From positions 1-5,108 of the forward strand of contig CAYZPY010000159.1 in the NCBI GenBank assembly GCA_964480425.1: a DNA stretch of 5,108 nt, read 5' to 3'. The notes under the pieces are model-generated. The model did no database searches, was not told the DNA's origin, and saw only the letters and a list, made by a program, of their open reading frames with translations. Made by a program: the position numbers and the translations under genes. This document shows, piece by piece, positions 1-5,108 of the stretch. Position 1 is the first letter of the stretch. Each line of letters starts with the position of its first letter. The stretch is from CAYYMD01 sp964480425 (GTDB taxonomy: Bacteria > Planctomycetota > Phycisphaerae > SM23-33).

Positions 1-502
1 GCCGGATCACCGTCAGCCCGTCGGGCTTGTGCAGGTCGGTGGCGACCTTGGCCAGCCAGACGTTCGGCGCTATTCCCACCGAGCATCGCAGGTGCCGCCC
101 CGCCGAGTCGCGGATGGCCCGCTTGACCCGCCGGGCAAGGGCGACGGCGTTATCCGGGCGGCACTCGCGACCCATCAGCCGCCCGTACATCTCGTCTACC
201 GAGCAGACCTCCTCCACGTGCAGGCAAGTCTCCACCGCCTCGACGATGCGATGGTGATACTGCACGTACAGGCGCGGACAGGCCTCGACCAGCAAAAGGC
301 CCGGGCACATCCGACGCGCACGCCACACCGCCGTGCCGGTCTTCACGCCGTACGCCCTGGCCTCGTAACTTGCCGCAATGCAGCAGGTAGTCTCGGTGAG
401 CATGGGCAGCACCGCCACGGGCTTACCTCGCAGCTCCGGGCGATGCTGCTGCTCGACCGAGGCGAAATAACTGTTCATGTCCACAAACAGGTAACGAAGC
501 AT
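1..502 (-). CDS. Y-family (DinB/UmuC-type) translesion DNA polymerase, N-terminal part; 3' end outside window
   Basis: Reading leftward from ATG at 502-500, the frame stays open for 167 codons to the window edge, so the C-terminal half is missing (whole proteins of this family are about 350-420 residues). Seen: the N-terminal motif VDMNSYFASVEQ with Asp8 and Phe13, then IAASYEARAYGVKTG (about residues 41-56), then VCSVDEM with Asp103 and Glu104, then CSVGIAPNVWLAKVATD and KPDGL. Known: Asp8, Asp103 and Glu104 are the metal-binding carboxylates of E. coli Pol IV, and Phe13 is its steric gate; they fall here at the same numbers, which also supports this start. Such enzymes copy past damaged template bases. 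The stretch PVAVLPMLTETTCCIAASYE, with no Gly-rich turn before the Ala-Ala-Ser-Tyr-Glu, looks like a divergent DinB/UmuC branch rather than classic dinB, so no symbol is given. The gene is divergent from the kinase gene and has its own GAGGA site and promoter. The family call is firm; the subfamily is uncertain. Confidence 0.93.
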   Translation of the reverse strand, partial: MLRYLFVDMNSYFASVEQQHRPELRGKPVAVLPMLTETTCCIAASYEARAYGVKTGTAVWRARRMCPGLLLVEACPRLYVQYHHRIVEAVETCLHVEEVCSVDEMYGRLMGRECRPDNAVALARRVKRAIRDSAGRHLRCSVGIAPNVWLAKVATDLHKPDGLTVIR

Positions 503-508
503 GGTTTA

Positions 509-513
509 TCCTC
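509..513 (-). promoter_or_regulatory. Ribosome binding site of the Y-family polymerase gene
   Basis: On the minus strand GAGGA precedes ATG (502-500) by six bases (TAAACC). It is a good Shine-Dalgarno match at near-ideal spacing, and it supports this start together with the exact register of the catalytic residues. Confidence 0.75.
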
Positions 514-543
514 GTAAGGGCACACGCGGACTTGTACCCTTAC
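514..543. repeat. Inverted repeat GTAAGGG-N16-CCCTTAC in the polymerase promoter/leader
   Basis: Perfect 7-base arms lie at 514-520 and 537-543 with a 16-base spacer. One arm touches the -10 box of the polymerase promoter; the other directly abuts the GAGGA ribosome site. The expected start site lies near the edge of the upstream arm, so a full RNA hairpin may not form, and a protein-binding operator is the likelier reading. It does not match the Gram-positive or alphaproteobacterial LexA boxes that I know. Function is inferred. Confidence 0.4.
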
Positions 544-570
544 ATATACCTAACAATCGGGATTTGTCAA
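543..570 (-). promoter_or_regulatory. Candidate sigma70-type promoter of the Y-family polymerase gene
   Basis: On the minus strand a perfect -35 hexamer TTGACA (570-565) is followed after 16 bases by TATATG (548-543), a four-of-six match to TATAAT. Transcription would start near 535-537 and leave a leader of about 35 nt. Assignment is by consensus match only. Confidence 0.55.
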
Positions 571-624
571 GCCCATGACAAGAGGTGGCCGAATTTTTTT
601 AATTTCACAAAACCGGAAAATTGG

Positions 625-652
625 TTGTTTAGGAACGGTTAATGTATATAAT
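625..652 (+). promoter_or_regulatory. Candidate sigma70-type promoter of the hybrid kinase gene
   Basis: A perfect -10 hexamer TATAAT at 647-652 lies 16 bases after TTGTTT (625-630), which matches only the TTG half of the -35 consensus. Transcription would begin near 659 and give a leader of about 134 nt before the kinase start codon. A weak -35 box, with an inverted repeat across the -10, would fit activator or repressor control, but this is inference. Confidence 0.5.
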
Positions 653-656
653 TAAC
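638..656. repeat. Inverted repeat GTTAAT-N7-ATTAAC over the kinase -10 box
   Basis: Perfect 6-base arms at 638-643 and 651-656 flank GTATATA. The palindrome is centred on the -10 region of the candidate kinase promoter. A 19-base dyad with this spacing is the size expected for a dimeric helix-turn-helix regulator. AT-rich sequence makes chance dyads more likely, so confidence is moderate. Confidence 0.4.
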
Positions 657-719
657 TAAGGTAACACTTTACAGAACTTTCAGCACATGGTCGGGGACAA
701 AATAGTGCATGTGTGATAC

Positions 720-768
720 AGCAAATGTCTGTCCCGTTGTTTCTTCCGCCGGCCAGACATCTGTTGCT
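720..768 (+). promoter_or_regulatory. Long hairpin in the kinase mRNA leader, possible pseudoknot
   Basis: ATGTCTG (725-731) pairs perfectly with CAGACAT (754-760), leaving a 22-nt loop. Below it, past a 3-nt bulge (761-763), AGCAA (720-724) pairs with TTGCT (764-768), giving 12 pairs in all. The loop begins TCCC, and TGTCCC (730-735) can pair with GGGACA upstream (694-699); this would form a pseudoknot or compete with the top of the hairpin. The hairpin ends 13 bases before the GGAG ribosome site. It matches no riboswitch class that I can recognise. The pairings are seen in the sequence; a regulatory role is inferred. Confidence 0.35.
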
Positions 769-781
769 CTGAAATTCTTGT

Positions 782-785
782 GGAG
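782..785 (+). promoter_or_regulatory. Ribosome binding site of the hybrid kinase gene
   Basis: GGAG lies seven bases before ATG at 793-795 (GGAG-ATGACAG-ATG). This is a strong site at normal spacing, and it favours 793 as the start over later in-frame ATG codons. Confidence 0.75.
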
Positions 786-792
786 ATGACAG

Positions 793-3700
793 ATGGCAAG
801 CAAATCCGACCAAGGGCAAAAGCACAGGTCGAGGGGTAAAACTGATATATCTCAAGGTGAGGGGAAATTCATTTCGGAAAACAATCTCAAGCCGCACCCC
901 GCTACCGTCGCCCGAGATGCGCGCTCATCAGGCAATTCACAGTCCTATGCGTTTGGGACGGACACCCCCCCGGGCGAAGAACCGCCGGTCTTCGAGACGG
1001 GCCCCTCTCCTATTCGAACGATAATTGTGGTGGTTTTAGCGGCCTTTATCGCCGAGTTCGTCCTCATGGGGATATTACATTTCGTCCCTCCTGTCGGCGA
1101 CGCCACAGAGGCAATCCTCTACGCTGCCGTGCCGTGCACAATACTCCTTCCCGTGCTGCTGTTGCTTGTATACCGTCCTGCAAAAAAACAAATCGCCCGC
1201 CGCCGCGCCGAAAATGAGGCGCAGGCCGAAAAGCAGGCGCTCCTCAAGTCCCCCAACGTCGCCGGTGTTATTTTCGTCGCCCTTGACACTCGTGGACGCA
1301 TAACATTGATCAACAAGTACGGCGGGGAACTGCTCGGTTATTCAGATGCTGAACTTATCGGCAGGAACTGGTTTAGAGCATGTCTTCCCGAAAGAGTTCG
1401 ACGGCAGACACAATCGGTTTTTAAAAGACTGATGACAGGCGACACAGGTCCTGTCGCATATTACGAGAATCCCATTGTCACTTCGGACGGTAACGAACGC
1501 ATAATCGCCTGGCATAATGCAGTTCTTAAAGACGACTCCGGCAGAGTAACCGGCACGCTTAGTAAGGGCAGGGACATTACAGACCAAAGGCGATCGGAAG
1601 AGGCACTGCGAGAGAGCGAAGCCAAGTACTGGAAACTTTTCGAGCAATCATCCGATTCCTGCCTGATACTGAACGGCTACCGATTTGCGGACGCCAACAA
1701 AGCGGCCGTGCAATTTCTCGGATACGAGCATAAAAAAGATCTGATCGGCAAAACGCCCTGGGACATATCGCCCCCACTACAGCCGGATGGAAAAGAATCC
1801 GGCGATAAAGCGAAGGGATTAATCGAAGAGGCCAGGCAAAAAGGTTCTCATCGCTTCGAATGGGTTCATCTGGACAAATACGGTCAGGATCTTTTCGTCG
1901 ACGTCTCCCTTATGCACATGCCGGAAATGGGAGAGCAGACTTTTTATATCGTCTGGAGAGATATAACTCAACGCAAGCAGGCCGAGGAGCAGTTGCGAAC
2001 CAGACTGAATTACGAGCAACTGCTTTCACGCATCTCGTCCCTCGCATCGCAGGCAGAGGACCTCGATGCCTTTCAGAATGAGTGTCTGAGAATACTGGGT
2101 GAGGAACTAAAGGTCAGTCGTGTCTACATTTTTGAACACAATCACGCAACCGATTCAATGGACAACACCTTGGAATGGACCGCCAACGGTGTGCCTGCTC
2201 AAAAGGAGAACCTTCAGAAAGTGCCAACCGGCGCCGCCCCCTGGTGGATGGAGATGGTGAAAAACGGTAAACAGATTTGCTTCGAGGATATAGAGCATAT
2301 TCCGGATGAGGCGACAAAGGTCATGCTCAGACATCAGGACATACTATCCATATTGGTTGTGCCCCTGTTTGTAAAAGGCCGCTACTACGGATTTATGGGT
2401 TTTGATGAATGTGTCCGTAAGCGATCCTGGCCTCAGGAGGATATCGATATCCTCAACTCCATTTCACATATACTGACTGCCACAATAGAGCGCAAACATA
2501 CCCAGCGTATCGCCGAAAACAGCCAAAGACGTTTCGAGACGCTGCTGGAGAACCTTCCCGGACTGGCCTACAGGTGCTGGAGCAAACCGGACTGGCCAAT
2601 GGAGTTCATAAGCGCCGGATGCAAAGACCTGACAGGATACGCCCCGCATGATTTCACCCGCCCCGAGGGCGTCGGCCTCGAGACGCTGATTCATCCTGAC
2701 GACCGCCGGATGGTATGGGATGAGGTGCAAAAGGTGACGGAAAACGACGAGCCGTTCCAGGTCGAATATCGCATCCGGACACGAGACGGGAAGGAAAAGT
2801 GGGTGTGGGAGCACGGCGTCTGTGTGGGACGTGACAAGGACGGTACGCCCATCCTTGAGGGCTACATAGGCGACATAACCGCCCGCAGGCGCGCCGAACA
2901 TGCCGAGCGCGAACTTGCCCGGTTTTCCTCCGAAAGTCCTTATCCGGTAATTCGAATTCGCCACGACGGTATAATCCTTTACGCCAATAATCCGGCGATG
3001 CAACTACTTCACGGAAAGGATTGTAACGTCGGCGGACAGGCGCCGCAGGAGTGGCTCGAGCCAACTTCCACGGCACTGCGCCTCGGCTGCATCCAAAGGC
3101 AAGAGGTATGCCACGATGAGCGGATCTTCACCTTTTACTACGCACCCGTTGCGGAAGAAAACTATGTAAATGTTTATGGTATTGACATTACACAACAGAA
3201 ACGTTTTCAGGAACAGATGCTTCGGGCGCAAAAGATGGAAGCGGTGGGACAGTTGGCCGGAGGTATCGCGCACGACTTCCGCAACCAGTTGACGGTCATC
3301 CGCGGATTCACCGAAATGCTGTTTCGCGACGCCGGCGCCGAAAGGCGCCCGAAAGTGAAAAAGGACATAGACGAGATAATCAAGGCCTGCGACCGCGCGG
3401 CGCGCCTCACGGGACAGCTGCTGGCGTTCGGGCGAAGGCAGGTGCTCCAGCCGGAGGTCGTCAATCCGGCCGACCTGGTCCGCGAACTGGTCAAGCCGCT
3501 ACGGAAGGTCATTGGCGAGGACATCAAACTCCTGGCCACGCCCGGATTGAGCAGCGACGACATATACATCGACCCCGGACTGTTCCAGCATGCGATTCTC
3601 AATCTGGCGCTCGATGCAAGGGACGCCATGCCCGCCGGCGGCGAACTGACCATATGGACCGGGTGCGTGGAACTGGATGAGGAGTTCACCGGTCGATATG

Positions 3701-4725
3701 AGAACAAGGCCCCGGGCCAGTATGTGGCGATATCGGTAAGCGACACGGGCGTGGGGATGGACGAGGAAACGCTGGTGCATATCTTCGAGCCGTTCTTCAC
3801 CACCAAGGAGGCCGACAAGGGCTCAAGCCTGGGACTCTCGACGGTTTACGGCTTCGTGAATCAAAGCGGCGGCATCATCGAGTGCCTCAGCGAAAAAGGC
3901 AAAGGAACGGAATTCCGCATGTATTTCCCGTGCATAAGCGAGGAAGAAAAAGCCAAACAGGCCCGGAAAAGTCGCGCCGTCGGCGTCGAGCCCGCCCGTG
4001 CGGTCGGCCAACCCGCCGCCGGGAGGATTCTGCTGGTCGAGGATGAGCCGTCCGTGGGACGTATAATACACACCATGCTCGCCGAGGCGGGATACGAGGT
4101 AGTCCAGGCCAAAGGCGCCGAGGAGGCAATGCGCGCGATGAAAGACGGTCGTTTTGCCCCCGACATGCTGGTGACTGACGTGGTGATACCCGGACAGAGT
4201 GGCATGGCGCTGGCGAGGGAAGTATCGGCCATGTGTCCGAATGTATCTGTGCTATACATATCCGGATACGCCGGTGACGAACTGCACCGCCGCGGACTGG
4301 ATAAAATCGCCGATAAAATCCTGGAAAAACCGTTCACGGGCGACGAACTTCTGTCCAGGGTCGCACAGATGATGGCTGTGTGCGTGCGTGCCCTTTACAG
4401 GTATGCCCAGCAGTTTGCCGGCCTGAACGTTGCTCGTTGCCGCACATCCGCCGATGTACGCGGCCCGCGCGGCAGAGATCCCGCCGTCTATCCCCTGCGC
4501 CCGGCGCAGGCCGAACTCAAGCACCGGCTCTCCCTGGGCCGCACGGCAAATGCGCGACGCCTTGGTAGCCACCAGCGACTGGTAGTTAAGTATGTTCAGC
4601 AGAGCGGTTTCGATTATCTGGCATTGCAGCAGGGGGCCCCTCACGCGGACCAGCGGTTCCTGGGGGAACATCAGCGTGCCCTCGGGGGGGGGCGTCGACG
4701 TCCAGTTCCAGGCGCATATTTTTGA
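793..4725 (+). CDS. Hybrid sensor histidine kinase (2 TM, PAS-PAS-GAF-PAS-PAS-HisKA-HATPase-REC); C-terminal ~115 residues are antisense pncB
   Basis: Membrane-tethered hybrid two-component kinase; its signal and partner are unknown. Seen, in residues: polar N-terminal tail 1-74; transmembrane helices about 77-97 and 107-127 with only about 10 residues between; basic/acidic coiled linker 130-150; PAS about 152-268; PAS 277-398; GAF 404-566; PAS (PAS_3-like) 580-702; short PAS 707-802; HisKA with the phosphoacceptor His827 in IAHDFRNQLTVI; HATPase with N-box NLALDARDAMP (937-947), G1 SDTGVGM (982-988), F-box FEPFF (998-1002) and G2 KGSSLGLS (1009-1016); receiver about 1077-1194 with acidic pair Glu1083-Asp1084, phosphoacceptor Asp1129, Ser1157 and Lys1179-Pro1180. 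Odd: the N-box Asn is Asp941, the G2 box has Ser1012 for Gly, and the usual HDFNN is HDFRN. The genuine protein ends near residue 1194; residues beyond it read the opposite strand of pncB. A GC step occurs at 3240. The domain call is firm; the activity of the kinase is uncertain. Confidence 0.93.
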   Translation: MASKSDQGQKHRSRGKTDISQGEGKFISENNLKPHPATVARDARSSGNSQSYAFGTDTPPGEEPPVFETGPSPIRTIIVVVLAAFIAEFVLMGILHFVPPVGDATEAILYAAVPCTILLPVLLLLVYRPAKKQIARRRAENEAQAEKQALLKSPNVAGVIFVALDTRGRITLINKYGGELLGYSDAELIGRNWFRACLPERVRRQTQSVFKRLMTGDTGPVAYYENPIVTSDGNERIIAWHNAVLKDDSGRVTGTLSKGRDITDQRRSEEALRESEAKYWKLFEQSSDSCLILNGYRFADANKAAVQFLGYEHKKDLIGKTPWDISPPLQPDGKESGDKAKGLIEEARQKGSHRFEWVHLDKYGQDLFVDVSLMHMPEMGEQTFYIVWRDITQRKQAEEQLRTRLNYEQLLSRISSLASQAEDLDAFQNECLRILGEELKVSRVYIFEHNHATDSMDNTLEWTANGVPAQKENLQKVPTGAAPWWMEMVKNGKQICFEDIEHIPDEATKVMLRHQDILSILVVPLFVKGRYYGFMGFDECVRKRSWPQEDIDILNSISHILTATIERKHTQRIAENSQRRFETLLENLPGLAYRCWSKPDWPMEFISAGCKDLTGYAPHDFTRPEGVGLETLIHPDDRRMVWDEVQKVTENDEPFQVEYRIRTRDGKEKWVWEHGVCVGRDKDGTPILEGYIGDITARRRAEHAERELARFSSESPYPVIRIRHDGIILYANNPAMQLLHGKDCNVGGQAPQEWLEPTSTALRLGCIQRQEVCHDERIFTFYYAPVAEENYVNVYGIDITQQKRFQEQMLRAQKMEAVGQLAGGIAHDFRNQLTVIRGFTEMLFRDAGAERRPKVKKDIDEIIKACDRAARLTGQLLAFGRRQVLQPEVVNPADLVRELVKPLRKVIGEDIKLLATPGLSSDDIYIDPGLFQHAILNLALDARDAMPAGGELTIWTGCVELDEEFTGRYENKAPGQYVAISVSDTGVGMDEETLVHIFEPFFTTKEADKGSSLGLSTVYGFVNQSGGIIECLSEKGKGTEFRMYFPCISEEEKAKQARKSRAVGVEPARAVGQPAAGRILLVEDEPSVGRIIHTMLAEAGYEVVQAKGAEEAMRAMKDGRFAPDMLVTDVVIPGQSGMALAREVSAMCPNVSVLYISGYAGDELHRRGLDKIADKILEKPFTGDELLSRVAQMMAVCVRALYRYAQQFAGLNVARCRTSADVRGPRGRDPAVYPLRPAQAELKHRLSLGRTANARRLGSHQRLVVKYVQQSGFDYLALQQGAPHADQRFLGEHQRALGGGRRRPVPGAYF
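4375..4725 (+). other. Spurious antisense extension of the kinase frame past a gene-gene junction
   Basis: From 4375 to the stop TGA at 4723-4725 the plus strand is the exact complement of pncB coding sequence. The 117 codons that the kinase frame reads here have no domain, are rich in Arg, Ala and Gly, and include GGGRRR from the G run. The native kinase stop, expected within a few to some tens of codons after the receiver domain, has been lost. Any product tail from this stretch would be non-homologous to other kinases. Confidence 0.85.
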
Positions 4726-5017
4726 GGTAATGCAGGAAATCTCGCTCGAACAGCGGCTTTTCGTCGGTGCCGGTGAGCGAGGCGAGATAGTCAACGTCCG
4801 AATCGTCGTAGCCGAATCCTTCGAGATATTCCACCAGCGTGCCCAGGCCCGCAGATATCGTGTATCCACCCCCGAAGGGATTGCGCCTGAAGAATACGTG
4901 GAACGCGCCGTCGGTCTTGTCCATGCCCAGTTTCCAGTACCGTAACGCCATGGTCAGTTCATACAGGTCCGTCAGCAGTCCCAGGCGCTCGCGATATAAT
5001 TTTTTCAAAAACCCCAT
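4375..5017 (-). pseudogene. pncB: Nicotinate phosphoribosyltransferase, N-terminal fragment, frameshifted and 3'-truncated
   Basis: The enzyme joins nicotinate and PRPP, with ATP, to form nicotinate mononucleotide in the cytoplasmic NAD salvage (Preiss-Handler) pathway. Reading leftward from ATG at 5017-5015, frame one gives LLTDLYELTMA (residues 14-24) and NPFGGGYTISAGL, down to LDVDAPP at a run of nine G (4684-4692; C on the coding strand). The next frame then carries on as EGTLMFPQEPLVRV, ETALLNILNYQSLVATKASR, EFGLRRAQG (167-175) and GIPVKGTHAHS. With one base removed from the run the stretch is exactly 214 codons. The conserved His of the GTxAHS motif would be His213; as I recall, this is the phosphorylatable His of the family. 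Family members are usually about 430-490 residues, so more than half is missing. Homology stops at Ser214, where Trp-Val normally follows, and the sequence becomes antisense kinase. The start has no clear Shine-Dalgarno site; 5017 is chosen because LLTDLYEL normally lies close to the N-terminus. The family call is firm. Whether the breaks are biological or technical is open. Confidence 0.92.
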
Positions 5018-5108
5018 AATTGTCCGTATGCCGTATTGAGGAATTAGTTAAACGCACGAGTGTCCCAACGTTTGATTTCGAATTTTCGATAACACGATTA
5101 TTCTAATG
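5018..5108. other. Region upstream of pncB, no gene seen
   Basis: These 91 bases upstream of pncB are AT-rich and show no convincing -35/-10 pair and no clear Shine-Dalgarno site before the pncB ATG. There is a short palindrome TCGAA-TT-TTCGA at 5078-5089, which might be an operator but is short enough to arise by chance. The ATG at 5106-5108 has no ribosome site and cannot be judged. Confidence 0.5.

Larger units (their letters stand above)
503..792. other. Divergent intergenic region between the polymerase and kinase genes
   Basis: This 290-base gap separates two divergently transcribed genes. It contains a minus-strand promoter (543-570), an AT-rich stretch from about 590 to 660 with the plus-strand kinase promoter, and the kinase leader (about 659-792) with hairpin potential. 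I see no coding region or recognisable RNA family. The 81-codon open frame on the minus strand at 652-897 has no domain and overlaps the kinase start. Confidence 0.7.

Noticed and set aside
29..517. 162-codon open frame on the plus strand over the polymerase gene
   Set aside because: It is the antisense shadow of the clear Y-family polymerase on the minus strand, with no domain of its own.
575..605. T-rich run GAATTTTTTTAATT as a rho-independent terminator
   Set aside because: There is no stable GC-rich hairpin directly before it, and both flanking genes are transcribed away from this gap.
965..971. Seven-C run early in the kinase gene as a possible frameshift site
   Set aside because: The frame continues correctly into the transmembrane helices and PAS domains, and the GGAG-ATG start is in the same frame.
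3207..3818. 203-codon minus-strand frame inside the kinase
   Set aside because: It has Ser/Arg-rich composition, no motif and no ribosome site, and it overlaps conserved kinase boxes read in the correct frame.
4300..4320. Direct repeat GATAAAATC with a 12-base period
   Set aside because: It encodes DKIADKI in a normal part of the receiver domain. Two copies of nine bases in a coding region are not evidence of a repeat system.
4381..4725. C-terminal ~115 residues of the kinase frame as a possible new output domain
   Set aside because: The DNA is the complement of well-conserved pncB coding sequence, so the residues arise from reading the wrong strand.
5078..5089. TCGAA-TT-TTCGA palindrome upstream of pncB as an operator
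   Set aside because: The arms are only five bases, in AT-rich sequence, with no promoter recognised nearby. It is mentioned only within the region entry.

Overview
The window holds one complete or nearly complete gene between two partial ones. The layout is typical of an environmental Gram-negative-type bacterium: a large membrane-tethered PAS/GAF hybrid histidine kinase, sigma70-like promoters and Shine-Dalgarno sites. GC content is moderate and uneven. Nothing in the sequence fixes the phylum, and I do not assign one.

Region by region. (1) Positions 1-502, minus strand: the N-terminal 167 codons of a Y-family (DinB/UmuC-type) translesion DNA polymerase, which runs off the left edge. (2) Positions 503-792: a divergent, partly AT-rich intergenic region. 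It carries a candidate promoter for the polymerase gene, a candidate promoter for the kinase gene with a perfect inverted repeat over its -10 box, and a kinase leader of about 130 nt that can fold into a long hairpin with a possible pseudoknot. (3) Positions 793 to about 4374, plus strand: a hybrid sensor histidine kinase of about 1194 residues. In order it has two transmembrane helices, PAS, PAS, GAF, PAS, PAS, HisKA, HATPase and receiver (REC). (4) Positions 4375-5017, minus strand: the first 214 codons of nicotinate phosphoribosyltransferase (pncB), broken by a one-base slip in a run of nine G and then cut off abruptly. (5) Positions 5018-5108: upstream region of pncB with no gene that I can support.

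The most notable feature is the point near 4375. There the kinase, just after the end of its receiver domain and without its own stop codon, meets pncB head-on exactly where pncB is interrupted inside a core motif (GTHAHS). The kinase frame then runs 117 codons through antisense pncB to a chance stop at 4723-4725, so its last ~115 residues are not a real domain. Two unrelated genes truncated at the same base means either a real rearrangement (inversion or deletion) or a chimeric read, amplification product or assembly. I cannot tell these apart from the sequence. Other points of interest are substitutions in the ATP-binding motifs of the kinase (N-box Asn to Asp, G2-box Gly to Ser), a sharp GC step at the start of its catalytic core, and the structured leader.

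No shared pathway links the three genes. The polymerase acts in DNA damage tolerance, the kinase in signalling, and pncB in NAD salvage. I saw no tRNA, rRNA, CRISPR array, transposase or attachment site.
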